Notes under the pieces: generated by a model
What the model saw: the letters and a program-made list of their open reading frames with translations, nothing else
The model's database searches: none
Told to the model about the DNA's origin: nothing
In this document: piece by piece, positions 23,055 to 29,797 of the stretch
How positions within the stretch are numbered: position 1 is the stretch's first letter
Layout: every line of letters begins with the position of its first letter
Translations under genes and position numbers: made by a program
Source of the DNA: a virus
DNA length: 39,339 bases
Strand: one strand, 5' to 3'
IMG/VR virus record: IMGVR_UViG_3300044966_000418
Location: 1 to 39,339 of that record

Positions 23055-23269
23055 AATTGTTTCTTGGAGCCAATCTTCCTTCCCTTGGGTAAGCAGCCAC
23101 AGGACTGCACACTTCCAGAGGTGAGATTTTGATAATATACCTCGGTCTTGTTTCCGCACTCGCATTGGCACAACCAGCGGCTATTGCCATGAGTGTTGCG
23201 AGATACGAGTTCGACAACGATCAAGCTGCCGAAGGTTTCGTTGATGAGTGATTTTGGTGAGCGTCCCAT
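23051..23269 (-). CDS. Small CxCG...SCGC zinc-binding-like protein
   Basis: The 72 residues contain WLCQCECGNKTEV and SVQSCGCLPKG, a four-to-five-cysteine pattern repeated in the larger protein at 24519-24995 (WRCQCDCG...SLSCGCL). Such motifs occur at the N-terminus of phage AP2/HNH-type DNA-binding proteins. Here the domain stands alone. It probably binds DNA or RNA. It overlaps the DUF6378-like gene by ATGA. Confidence 0.7.
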   Translation of the reverse strand: MGRSPKSLINETFGSLIVVELVSRNTHGNSRWLCQCECGNKTEVYYQNLTSGSVQSCGCLPKGRKIGSKKQL

Positions 23270-23505
23270 TAGAGTGTTAGGTTTGGATGATTGCTGTCCG
23301 GCTCAATGAGGAACTCGCACTCGAAAGCGACAATCGCAGGCGGATGGATGAACGATATGAGCATCATATCTCCACGTGGAGCAGTGCGGCGTAAACACGT
23401 CTCACAGCCTTCGCGCCAGTCCCAACTGCCGTTTTCATCGAATCCTACACCATCACAGCGGGCCACGTCATTCGGAAGCCGAATCAAGTCGCTGTTGGTC
23501 TTCAT
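23269..23505 (-). CDS. Hypothetical small phage protein
   Basis: The 78 residues begin MKTNSDLIRLPNDVARCDGV and include WDWREGCETCLRR, a pattern I recall from short proteins of many phages without known function. Three cysteines are visible (17, 34, 37). The stop and the next start overlap by one base (TAATG). It is part of the leftward accessory cluster. Confidence 0.68.
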   Translation of the reverse strand: MKTNSDLIRLPNDVARCDGVGFDENGSWDWREGCETCLRRTAPRGDMMLISFIHPPAIVAFECEFLIEPDSNHPNLTL

Positions 23506-23529
23506 TTCAGGTTATTCATTTTTGTTACC

Positions 23530-24162
23530 TCAATAAGCCCACTTGGCATCACCAAGGATTTCGTCAGAGTCAGACCACCATTCGTCCCATTGGCTATTTG
23601 TTGCCACACTCCAATCAGGAATGGTTGCGGCTGCATCTTTGCCAGTCAATGAAACTGGCATCCACTTGATGCGGTTATTCGGGTAGATTGCGATTTGCCC
23701 GTTGGATAATTTGATGACATTGCCCTCCTTATGCTCTTCAAGCAACTCTGAGTCACCTACGTCCAGGAGGCCAGATGATTGTCCTTCTGGCAGGTGATCA
23801 ATCGTGAACCAGTAGTGGCCTCCTATCGGTGGATTACCTTTGCCAAGGTTAACCAAAACTGGCACGTCGCTTAACTGATCCTTGCGCCAGAGTTCAATGG
23901 AACCTGAAAGGCATTCCCACATCTGAACTTTATGTAGCGGAAGAGGCTTGTGATCGTCTTCCGGCTCATACCAATAGACGCACTGCGGCGGAATCTTATC
24001 GAAGCATGCAGCGTATTTCTCCACCCATGCCTGGAAGCAGAATGGACGGTTACGCATCGCTCGAACAGATACAAGCCAAGCTGGTTCAAATTCGTTTTCT
24101 GGACCACCGAAGGCGTCACAGCGAATGTATATTTTTGTTTTGGGGAGGTTTATGTTTCGCAT
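23530..24162 (-). CDS. Hypothetical tryptophan-rich phage protein
   Basis: The 210 residues are unusually rich in Trp and acidic residues, particularly at the C-terminus (WSVATNSQWDEWWSDSDEI). The middle has beta-like segments (GHYWFTIDHLP, VIKLSNGQIAIYP). No catalytic motif, membrane span or signal is visible. It lies in a cluster of small accessory genes between the terminase-small-like gene and the replication-like gene. Function not recognised. Confidence 0.65.
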   Translation of the reverse strand: MRNINLPKTKIYIRCDAFGGPENEFEPAWLVSVRAMRNRPFCFQAWVEKYAACFDKIPPQCVYWYEPEDDHKPLPLHKVQMWECLSGSIELWRKDQLSDVPVLVNLGKGNPPIGGHYWFTIDHLPEGQSSGLLDVGDSELLEEHKEGNVIKLSNGQIAIYPNNRIKWMPVSLTGKDAAATIPDWSVATNSQWDEWWSDSDEILGDAKWAY

Positions 24163-24165
24163 ATT

Positions 24166-24462
24166 TTACCAGAGGTTGAGGGTTAGGCCGAGAGCTTCGG
24201 AGCGTTGGGCTGCGGTTGCGTTGGCAAACGCAAACAAAACAACCTCCCTATAGCTTGCTGGCGAACTTAACGGAACAAGCTCAAGAACATCGTTTAAATG
24301 ATAAACAAATTCAAACTGCTGATCATTCGTCAACTTATCTTGAAGTTCTTGCACCGCGTTGAGGTCGTTGAAGTAGTCGGGTAAGCATCGAGCCTCTTCC
24401 CAACCAGTTAAGCCTTGAGACTCAGCCAGCTTGATTCGTTTTTCTTGTTCTGTTAGTTTCAT
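24166..24462 (-). CDS. Hypothetical phage protein of the LTEQEKRI...RTLNLW type
   Basis: The start chosen is ATG 24462 (MKLTEQEKRIKLAESQG), preceded by GGTGACGAT; an ATG frame to 24534 would overlap the upstream gene. The 98-residue product includes LPDYFNDLNAVQEL and ends in ATAAQRSEALGLTLNLW. I recall this combination from small phage proteins of unknown function (DUF2591-like neighbourhood). No enzymatic motif is visible. Confidence 0.68.
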   Translation of the reverse strand: MKLTEQEKRIKLAESQGLTGWEEARCLPDYFNDLNAVQELQDKLTNDQQFEFVYHLNDVLELVPLSSPASYREVVLFAFANATAAQRSEALGLTLNLW

Positions 24463-24518
24463 ATCGTCACCAATCATCGCACACCGATTCTGTCGATGCA
24501 ACAAATACAATAAGATAT

Positions 24519-24995
24519 TTATCCTCTCAGCCAAATCGCAAGCTCATCCTTCTGTGCCAGCTTGACGTAGAAATCCGTTGGCTTCTGACCCTTGTAGGTG
24601 AGTCCTTTGACTCTGCAACGAGCAATACAGCGCCAGAGACGTTGATCGTTAAGGATGAGTTTTTTAGCCTCTGATACCACAGGCTTCTTGGAATCAACTA
24701 GCATCGCCTCAAGCTCAGCCAAATCGCCAATAGGCTCTTCAACAGCAGTTTGGCTTTCCGGCTTCACATCCACGGCTTTACCGCGCAGTAGATCAGTTCT
24801 AAGGCATCCACAGGAAAGAGACTTGCCCGTTGTTAAAGCGGTATAGAACACGTTCTCCTTGATGCGCCCACAGTCGCACTGGCACCTCCAGGTTGAAGAT
24901 CCTTTTCTACCCGTTGGCACATGGGAGAGAACCGTCCAGCGACCAAAGCGTTTACCCGTGAGGTTTTTGAAGTTGGGATGGAATGATGAAATCAT
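24519..24995 (-). CDS. SCGCL zinc-motif protein with acidic C-terminal half
   Basis: ATG 24995 is chosen; the frame up to 25007 begins with TTG. The 158 residues start with FKNLTGKRFGRWTVLSHV, then WRCQCDCGRIKE and LSCGCLRTDLLRG: a zinc-motif domain paralogous to the stand-alone protein at 23051. The C-terminal half is charged and helical (about 75-158) with a tail KDELAIWLRG. Homologous N-termini occur in phage HNH/AP2 proteins. It may bind DNA, and the absence of an HNH core suggests regulation rather than cleavage. Confidence 0.7.
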   Translation of the reverse strand: MISSFHPNFKNLTGKRFGRWTVLSHVPTGRKGSSTWRCQCDCGRIKENVFYTALTTGKSLSCGCLRTDLLRGKAVDVKPESQTAVEEPIGDLAELEAMLVDSKKPVVSEAKKLILNDQRLWRCIARCRVKGLTYKGQKPTDFYVKLAQKDELAIWLRG

Positions 24996-25007
24996 CGTCA
25001 GAAACAA

Positions 25008-25405
25008 TACCCAAGCAAACGGACGGAATCAAATGGTATAAGAAATAATTTAGAGGGAGAAATTGTTGAGGATGATTTTACAGAAAAGACCCCTGGAGTG
25101 GGCGAATAAATAAATCAGACCCGGTGGTGGTAATGGTAGAAGATATTTATGTGGGGGAATTTTATGAGGGGAGTGAATTTATACGCTACGCACGGGCCGA
25201 CCGCCCGGTGCCTACTGCCACTCGCCCCGTGGCCTGCGCCCTGCGCTGCTGGCCACCGCCGCCGCTCTTCACCACCACCACCGCCTGCCACTGCGCCAGC
25301 TAGCAGTCCATCCACCCATGCCTCGCTGGAATCGAGGGAAAACCGGGACGGATATGCCGGGTAAAGTTATAGATACTTACTACAGCGAGCATGTAAAACA
25401 GGACA
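25008..25405. other. Non-coding region with a GC-rich, foreign-looking block
   Basis: These 398 bases hold no convincing gene. From about 25190 to 25320 the sequence is strongly GC- and C-rich, with runs such as CACCACCACCACCGCC and CCGCCGCCGCT, quite unlike the AT-richer flanks. The left part (25040-25190) is AT-rich and contains a TATA-like GAATTTATACG. Both strands give only low-complexity Pro/Ala or Gly/Arg reading frames. The texture resembles plant or other eukaryotic DNA more than phage DNA. It may be an assembly chimera or an insertion. Confidence 0.55.
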
Positions 25406-25921
25406 TCATTGATAATCAATGACTTGCACATCAACTGTCCCGCCAGTCTCAATAGCAGGATCAAAATGCGGGCAAAATTCCATCGGCTGCGAGCTTAGCA
25501 CGTTCACTTGGACGGCTTGGGCCTGATCCATGCCGCTAGCTTTAGCGACAATGTCCATCAGGGCTTTCACATCTTGCCAGCTTTGCACGTCCGGCGGAGC
25601 AGCATTCGCTTGCTTTAGCCCTTTCCCTGCGATTTGAAGGGCTAGGAGACGATTGTCCTCTCCTAGTCGGGCGATATTCTCCGACACGCTAGAGGCTGCT
25701 TTCTGTGCAATTGCGGTGATTTCAGGCGGGTTCTTACATTCACTTACAGCTTGAGCTTTTGCCTTAATTACTGCTGACCATACCTCATCCCTAAATCTGC
25801 GCTGGTGGATGGCATTCTTTTCGATTCCGAATTGCTCCGCCAGTTCATTATCTGGCACGCCGCGAATCGAGGCTGCTTTGATTGCGTCCCATTCGGCTTG
25901 GCTCAATATTGCTTCTGGCAT
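25406..25921 (-). CDS. Terminase-small-subunit-like protein
   Basis: The 171 residues have an N-terminal helix-turn-helix: SQAEWDAIKAASIRGVPDNE followed by LAEQFGIEKNAIHQRRFRDE, typical of DNA-recognition subunits of terminase. The C-terminal half is helical (EDNRLLALQIAGKGLKQAN) and ends with a short acidic region. VAKASGMDQAQAVQVNV near residues 131-147 is like the tail of many TerS proteins. TerS binds packaging sites and hands DNA to TerL. No TerL is seen next to it, because a foreign-looking block follows directly. Confidence 0.65.
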   Translation of the reverse strand: MPEAILSQAEWDAIKAASIRGVPDNELAEQFGIEKNAIHQRRFRDEVWSAVIKAKAQAVSECKNPPEITAIAQKAASSVSENIARLGEDNRLLALQIAGKGLKQANAAPPDVQSWQDVKALMDIVAKASGMDQAQAVQVNVLSSQPMEFCPHFDPAIETGGTVDVQVIDYQ

Positions 25922-25984
25922 GGTCTTATTTCTTCACTTTGTTGCACAAAGCATTCCCCCTTTTCCCATCCCTTCGCAAGTATT

Positions 25985-26013
25985 TCTTTAAATGTCCGCT
26001 TTTCTATTTGCAA
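25985..26013 (-). promoter_or_regulatory. Leftward promoter of the late/accessory arm
   Basis: TTGCAA (26013-26008) and TAAAGA (25990-25985) are separated by 17 bases when read leftwards. The spacer contains AAAAGCGGACATT, a copy of the motif found in three other promoters. It would drive the terminase-small-like gene. The palindromic TTGCAA is shared with the rightward promoter. Confidence 0.55.
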
Positions 26014-26025
26014 TGTGTCCGCTTT
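25993..26025. repeat. Two direct copies of operator-like TGTCCGCTTT
   Basis: TGTCCGCTTT occurs at 25993-26002 and 26016-26025, 23 bases apart, one in each divergent promoter spacer. The inverse form AAAGCGGAC occurs at 29763 and 30219 within other promoter-like spacers. Confidence 0.62.
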
Positions 26026-26035
26026 CTGTTATTCT
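26008..26035 (+). promoter_or_regulatory. Rightward early promoter
   Basis: TTGCAA (26008-26013), a 16-base spacer and TATTCT (26030-26035) lie upstream of the gene at 26069. TGTCCGCTTT (26016-26025) fills the spacer, so a bound repressor would block RNA polymerase. Consensus match only. Confidence 0.58.
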
Positions 26036-26068
26036 ATGCGTGTTAGGATAACCCAACGAAAACAAAAC

Positions 26069-26221
26069 ATGAAAACAAAGCTAACAAAAACCGAATTCAT
26101 CGCAATCTGCGCAGAGTTCACAATTGATCCTTCCCTTGCCCTTGAGTGTGACGCTGTAATCCGCGCCCTTAAAACGGGAGAACCGGATGCTGTGCGCCTA
26201 GCTTTAGCTTGTGAATTCTAA
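26069..26221 (+). CDS. First early-arm gene, 50-residue protein
   Basis: The start is ATG 26069, 34 bases after the -10 box, with an A-rich leader (AACGAAAACAAAAC) and no Shine-Dalgarno site. The product (MKTKLTKTEFIAICAEFTID) is a mostly helical, acidic protein. A longer open frame upstream lies in the promoter region and is not coding. As the first gene of the rightward operon it may be a takeover or regulatory protein. The family is not recognised. Confidence 0.6.
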   Translation: MKTKLTKTEFIAICAEFTIDPSLALECDAVIRALKTGEPDAVRLALACEF

Positions 26222-26275
26222 CCAAACCAAAAAGGGGCCGCGCATCTCACACGCGGAACAAAACACTGATAATAT

Positions 26276-26962
26276 ATGACAACGCATCTGACGCTTAAAA
26301 GTTCAAACGAGAAAACGGGACCGATTCCAGTATCCACATCAAGCCATAAACAATGCAGTTCATCTTGTCCATTTTTTGGGCAGGGTTGCTATGCAGAATC
26401 CGGCCCTTTAGCAATCCATTGGAAAGCAGTAACCGAGCGGGGCCGGGGTGACACTTGGGGAAACTTTATCACTAAGATAGCCGACCTTCCCAAGGGCCAG
26501 ATTTGGCGACATAATCAAGCAGGTGATCTGGCTGGCTTAAATCACAAGATTGATTCCAAGGCGCTCAAGCAGCTAACCGAAGCCAACAATGGCAAGCGTG
26601 GTTTCACGTACACCCACAAGCCGGTTATTGGAACTGATACCACAGCAACTGCAAATAGAGAGGCAATCAAAGCGGCGAATGATAACGGATTCACCATCAA
26701 TCTTAGCGGCAATAATCTTTCCCATGCTGATACTCTAGCCGCTCTCAACATTGGTCCGGTGGTAGTTGTTTTGCCGATTGATGCAAAGGCTAACATGTTG
26801 ACTCCTATGGGGCGCAAAGTTGTTGTTTGCCCTGCCACTCAAAAAGAAAATGTGTCATGCGCCACTTGCGGCTTATGTCAAAAAGTTAGCCGTTCGGTTA
26901 TCGTTGGCTTCCCCGCCCATGGAAGCGGCAAAAAGAAAGCTGAAGCTGCCACTCTTAAATAA
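26276..26962 (+). CDS. Cys-cluster phage protein (DUF7227-like, tentative)
   Basis: The 228 residues have a Cys-rich N-terminus, KQCSSSCPFFGQGCYAESGP (about 25-44), and a C-terminal cluster VSCATCGLCQKVSRSVIVGF. IWRHNQAGDLAGLNHKID and FTYTHKPVIG lie between. I recall this set from phage proteins listed as DUF7227; that name is from memory. The cysteines could hold zinc or an iron-sulfur cluster. Catalytic role unproven. Its start lacks a Shine-Dalgarno site and follows a small hairpin (26238-26256). Confidence 0.75.
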   Translation: MTTHLTLKSSNEKTGPIPVSTSSHKQCSSSCPFFGQGCYAESGPLAIHWKAVTERGRGDTWGNFITKIADLPKGQIWRHNQAGDLAGLNHKIDSKALKQLTEANNGKRGFTYTHKPVIGTDTTATANREAIKAANDNGFTINLSGNNLSHADTLAALNIGPVVVVLPIDAKANMLTPMGRKVVVCPATQKENVSCATCGLCQKVSRSVIVGFPAHGSGKKKAEAATLK

Positions 26963-26967
26963 TCCAC

Positions 26968-27069
26968 ATGAATCCACACGAAACACCCGACGCCATGATC
27001 GCTATGCTCATAGCATGGATACTTGGCACAATCTCGCTTTTCGCCATCGCAATCCTGCTGTGGTATTAA
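26968..27069 (+). CDS. 33-residue single-span membrane protein
   Basis: ATG 26968 to TAA 27067-27069, five bases after the upstream stop. Polar MNPHETPDA is followed by a hydrophobic helix of about 22 residues containing ILGTISLFAIAILLW. It resembles the very small membrane proteins of the leftward arm but is an early-arm gene. Could be a membrane-acting takeover peptide. Function unknown. Confidence 0.58.
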   Translation: MNPHETPDAMIAMLIAWILGTISLFAIAILLWY

Positions 27070-27094
27070 CCCGAAACAAGAAAGACAGAAACAT

Positions 27095-27364
27095 ATGAAA
27101 ACACTAGAACAGATAGCGCCACCTAACCTTTCAGCTCTTAACATCGCGGCTCTAGCTCGAGTCATTCGGCGAGACTGGCAAAAGGTATACTTTGGGGCGG
27201 CGCCCTATCTCCATGCCATGGCAACCTTGGACAAAGCGAGCGACTCATACGGCTACGATAGCGGGAAAAGCATCATCCGGTATTTTCTCGCTAACGCTTC
27301 AACTTATCGAGGTCCGATGGCAAAGGCGATTAAAACAGAATTAAAGCGCAGACTTTCCGAATAG
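27095..27364 (+). CDS. Conserved small phage protein (YFGAxPYLxAM...YGYDS type)
   Basis: The start chosen is ATG 27095, after CCGAAACAAGAAAGACAG; the longer frame from 27023 overlaps the membrane-protein gene. The 89 residues contain RDWQKVYFGAAPYLHAMATL, then SDSYGYDSGKSIIRYFLANA. I recall the same blocks in small proteins of many phages without known function. A hairpin follows the stop at 27374-27399. Confidence 0.75.
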   Translation: MKTLEQIAPPNLSALNIAALARVIRRDWQKVYFGAAPYLHAMATLDKASDSYGYDSGKSIIRYFLANASTYRGPMAKAIKTELKRRLSE

Positions 27365-27373
27365 CCTACGCCA

Positions 27374-27399
27374 GCGCCTTCTCTGCAAAGGGAAGGCGC
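27374..27399. other. Intergenic hairpin, 8-base-pair stem
   Basis: GCGCCTTC (27374-27381) and GAAGGCGC (27392-27399) pair perfectly around a 10-base loop just after the stop at 27364. There is no T-run, so it is more likely an mRNA-stability or processing element than a terminator. Confidence 0.6.
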
Positions 27400-27443
27400 A
27401 AGCGTGAGCTACAAAGCCGCGAACAAACCAAAACAAAAAACAC

Positions 27444-27596
27444 ATGAATACCACCGAACCTAACAACCTCCGCCTCCATTACCTCGCCAGTTCGCGACAT
27501 CGCCAGCGGCAACAGTTCCACAAGCAAGTCGCTTTGTGGCTATGGCTTTTCGCTATCGCTGGCATCTTGGCAGGATGCGCCGCCTCCGTACTTTAA
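27444..27596 (+). CDS. 50-residue membrane-anchored protein
   Basis: Starts at ATG 27444 after an A-rich leader (AACCAAAACAAAAAACAC). The N-terminal 30 residues are polar and basic (RHRQRQQFHKQ). The C-terminus is hydrophobic (VALWLWLFAIAGILAGC) and ends in AASVL. The LAGC string resembles a lipobox, but its position near the C-terminus argues for a tail-anchored membrane protein instead. Function unknown. Confidence 0.55.
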   Translation: MNTTEPNNLRLHYLASSRHRQRQQFHKQVALWLWLFAIAGILAGCAASVL

Positions 27597-27629
27597 CAAA
27601 ACCAAAACCAAAAACGAAAGACAAAACAT

Positions 27630-28178
27630 ATGAAATATCTTAAAACTAAAGACGGCTCTATCATCGAAACCGATTCCCCAGAATGTTGGACAGAATGCGA
27701 AAAGCTAACGCAAAAGGAGGGTAAACAGCTTTACCGTGAGCAACGGGCTGAGCAACTGCGTAAATGGATCAAGCCCGGTGATACGGTCTCTTGTATTCTG
27801 CGCCACGTTTCAAGCTCCGGCATGAGTCGCCGCATTAGCCTTGTAATCACAAACAAGGAAACGGGAGAAATTCAGGACATTAGCGGCTATGTTGCCACGG
27901 TTTTGGATTATCGCCGGAATGATCGTGACGGCTCGCTTGTGGTGGGAGGCTGCGGCATGGATATGGGTTTCGCCTGCGTCTATAATCTTGGCCGCCGCTT
28001 ATTCCCTGACGGATTCGGGAAAATCGGCAGCAACGGCATTATCAAAGACCTGCGGCCAGCAACAAAGGAAAAAGCGGCGGAAGCTGTGGCGGCTGGATAC
28101 ACATTCAGGGGGCGCAATGGTGACAGCTCCGGCTGGGATAATGATGGCGGCTATGCCCTTAATTATCGCTGGCTCTGA
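27630..28178 (+). CDS. Conserved phage protein with GMSRRISL and GGCGMDMGF blocks
   Basis: The 182 residues include LRHVSSSGMSRRISLVI (about 57-73) and VVGGCGMDMGFACVYNLGRR (about 103-122). These blocks recur in phage proteins of many groups, but no function is established that I know. The spacing suggests an alpha/beta domain. A Cys in the glycine-rich block could be reactive. It follows a CAAAACCAAAACC leader and precedes a stem-loop starting at the base after its stop. Confidence 0.75.
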   Translation: MKYLKTKDGSIIETDSPECWTECEKLTQKEGKQLYREQRAEQLRKWIKPGDTVSCILRHVSSSGMSRRISLVITNKETGEIQDISGYVATVLDYRRNDRDGSLVVGGCGMDMGFACVYNLGRRLFPDGFGKIGSNGIIKDLRPATKEKAAEAVAAGYTFRGRNGDSSGWDNDGGYALNYRWL

Positions 28179-28300
28179 TTTGCTTCCTTGTCTTCCCTTT
28201 CCACGCGAGAGGGAAGCAAAGGGTGCAACCCTAGCCTTGCAAGGTTGCCCATCTTGCATGGACTCAAACCGGGCACCACATAACCAAAAACGAAAACGAT
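28179..28300. other. Structured intergenic region
   Basis: TTTGCTTCC (28179-28187) pairs with GGAAGCAAA (28212-28220) directly after a stop codon. A second set, GCAACC...GGTTGC with the palindrome CCTTGCAAGG, follows. The region ends with the A-rich leader AACCAAAAACGAAAACG. No gene seen. Confidence 0.5.
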
Positions 28301-28636
28301 ATGATCTTAAATCACAACGCACAGGAATTCTGCGCCATAAATAAAATAATCGGACTGGCAATTGACCGGCTTCCTAGTGGGGCCGTAATCGCGTGCGAAG
28401 TTCGCAAAGATGAAGCTGGCGAGCTTCGCGTGCCAATCGCTAAAATGAGCCTAGATGATCTTTACGCACTAGCCGCTCGCTTGCATCTTGAGATTCTGCC
28501 ATCTCGATTCGCGAGCCGTCAAGAGATGGACAGCCACCGCGCCCACGTCCGACGCCTAGCGGAGCGTTCAAATGAAGCGCGAGAAATGCGAGGCGCTCGC
28601 GAAACGCCAGCATGGGCCATTCCCGATCCAGCCTAA
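28301..28636 (+). CDS. Hypothetical early protein with arginine-rich helix
   Basis: A 111-residue soluble protein. The middle (LDDLYALAARLHLEILPSR) is helical. Residues 68-100 are rich in Arg, Glu and Ala (HRAHVRRLAERSNEAREMRG), suggesting a basic amphipathic helix that could contact nucleic acid. The C-terminus is Pro-rich. No family recognised. It uses a TATG start with no Shine-Dalgarno sequence. Confidence 0.65.
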   Translation: MILNHNAQEFCAINKIIGLAIDRLPSGAVIACEVRKDEAGELRVPIAKMSLDDLYALAARLHLEILPSRFASRQEMDSHRAHVRRLAERSNEAREMRGARETPAWAIPDPA

Positions 28637-28729
28637 ATCCCGCCCGTTCGCTATCTCTGTGGCATCGCCAGTCACCAAGATGGCAAGAGGGCGCGATTAT
28701 GCGCCGAATAAACAAAGGATAACCACAAT

Positions 28730-29041
28730 ATGAAACTTACCGTTACAATCGAACTGAACGAAGACGAAAAAGGCTGGATTACCTGCCACGAAATGCGGGC
28801 ATCCTTTCCGACCAGCAACGCTACACGAGATGTTGCCGCGCTCATCGCGGATGCCATCGAGAGAGCCGAAGAAGCGGGGACGCTGCCGCCCTCTGTCCAG
28901 TATCCGCCTATGCCATGCCTTCGCCAGCATCCGGCCCATTGGGCAGACGAACGGAAAGCCGGGCTTAGAGCCATGGTTCTTGATCCAACAGCATCGCCAC
29001 AAGAGCGTTTCCTTGCTGCTGCAATTCTTAAAACCACATGA
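28730..29041 (+). CDS. Hypothetical early protein, HicB-like N-terminus (tentative)
   Basis: The 103 residues begin MKLTVTIELNEDEKGWITCH, then a helix DVAALIADAIERAEEAG. The beta-beta-alpha pattern recalls HicB-type antitoxin folds, but no HicA-like toxin gene is adjacent and the family is not confirmed. The C-terminal part is Pro-rich and then helical. It overlaps the next gene by ATGA. Confidence 0.62.
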   Translation: MKLTVTIELNEDEKGWITCHEMRASFPTSNATRDVAALIADAIERAEEAGTLPPSVQYPPMPCLRQHPAHWADERKAGLRAMVLDPTASPQERFLAAAILKTT

Positions 29042-29208
29042 ACCAGCAACCCGACAAGATCGCCGCTTTCTTCGCTCTCCTGGCACAACGCCAGCGAGAG
29101 CATGAAGCGCGGCAAGCGCAAAAGAGACGCGAGGCGGAAGACCGCAAACTCGCCAAGCTCAAACCCTGGTGGCAGGAAAGTGGAACAATAGCCGAAAACG
29201 AAATTTAA
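29038..29208 (+). CDS. 56-residue charged helical protein
   Basis: The ATG overlaps the upstream stop as ATGA and the frame ends at TAA 29206-29208, which overlaps the convergent HNH gene's stop by four bases. The product is a long Arg/Gln/Glu/Lys-rich helix (RQREHEARQAQKRREAEDRK) followed by LKPWWQESG. Possibly a nucleic-acid- or protein-binding coiled coil. Function unknown. Confidence 0.6.
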   Translation: MNQQPDKIAAFFALLAQRQREHEARQAQKRREAEDRKLAKLKPWWQESGTIAENEI

Positions 29209-29642
29209 GCCCCACAAGAGCCGAAGCCGCAATTCGCAAGACGAAGAATTTCTATCGCTAGTTTCTTGCGGTGTTCTGATCTGTTTTGCTGATTTCCGCT
29301 ATAAGTAACTACACGCAAATTTGCAATGCTGTTATCTTTTTTGATGGCGTTCATATGATCTATGCAGCCATTTGGTGGCTCGCCGTAATAATGAACCCAA
29401 GCCAAACGATGCGCCCAATGATAAGTTCTAAATACTTTTACCTTTAAGTAACCTTTACTATCCTTTCCAGCAATTTTCCCACCCTTCATTACCTTGGTTG
29501 ATGTTGGGTGCCACTTCCAAAGTAATATTCCGGTTAATGGATCATAATCGAACATTTTTCTAACCAATTCTGCGCTTGGTAATTCATTGGTCTTGCCAAT
29601 ATAATTAAATGGGATTACGATTTTTTTAGCTTCTTCATTCAT
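29205..29642 (-). CDS. HNH homing-type endonuclease, inserted against the operon
   Basis: The start chosen is ATG 29642 (MNEEAKKIVIPF); the longer frame to 29717 crosses a hairpin. The 145 residues include LVRKMFDYDPLTGILLWKW, GGKIAGKDSKGYLKV, RLAWVHYYGEPPNGCIDHMN and NLRVVTYSGNQQN, matching the NUMOD-type helper and HNH_3 core found in phage homing endonucleases. It is the only leftward gene between 26069 and 38861, consistent with mobile insertion. The enzyme would nick or cut homologous phage DNA. Confidence 0.85.
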   Translation of the reverse strand: MNEEAKKIVIPFNYIGKTNELPSAELVRKMFDYDPLTGILLWKWHPTSTKVMKGGKIAGKDSKGYLKVKVFRTYHWAHRLAWVHYYGEPPNGCIDHMNAIKKDNSIANLRVVTYSGNQQNRSEHRKKLAIEILRLANCGFGSCGA

Positions 29643-29668
29643 GACGTTTATGAGTGTTGGGGTTAGAG

Positions 29669-29697
29669 GCCGCGAAGAAAGTCCAATTCCTCGCGGC
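29669..29697. other. Perfect hairpin before an internal promoter
   Basis: GCCGCGA (29669-29675) and TCGCGGC (29691-29697) form a 7-base-pair stem. It sits between the HNH gene and the promoter at 29757. With no T-run its terminator role is uncertain. Confidence 0.5.
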
Positions 29698-29756
29698 TTC
29701 GTTATAGTTGCACGCAAATGATAATTTTCAATCTGAAATTAGGGCTGAAAAACAAA

Positions 29757-29785
29757 TTGCACAAAGCGGACGAATGATTTAATAT
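29757..29785 (+). promoter_or_regulatory. Strong rightward promoter with AAAGCGGAC in the spacer
   Basis: TTGCAC (29757-29762), 17-base spacer, TAATAT (29780-29785), 12 bases before the gene at 29798. AAAGCGGAC (29763-29771) lies in the spacer, just as in the divergent promoters at about 26010. Probable repressor-controlled early promoter. Confidence 0.68.
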
Positions 29786-29797
29786 TGAATATACTAT

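Noticed and set aside
25115-25364. Open frames within the GC-rich block on both strands
   Set aside because: Low-complexity Pro/Ala/His or Gly/Arg sequence, no start context and no protein-like pattern.
28224-28283. tRNA-like string with anticodon-like TTGCAAG and a GGGCACC end
   Set aside because: Only about 60 bases, with an incomplete T arm and no full cloverleaf.
28730-29208. Toxin-antitoxin pair based on the HicB-like N-terminus
   Set aside because: The neighbouring 56-residue protein lacks HicA features, and the HicB resemblance is limited to strand-strand-helix order.
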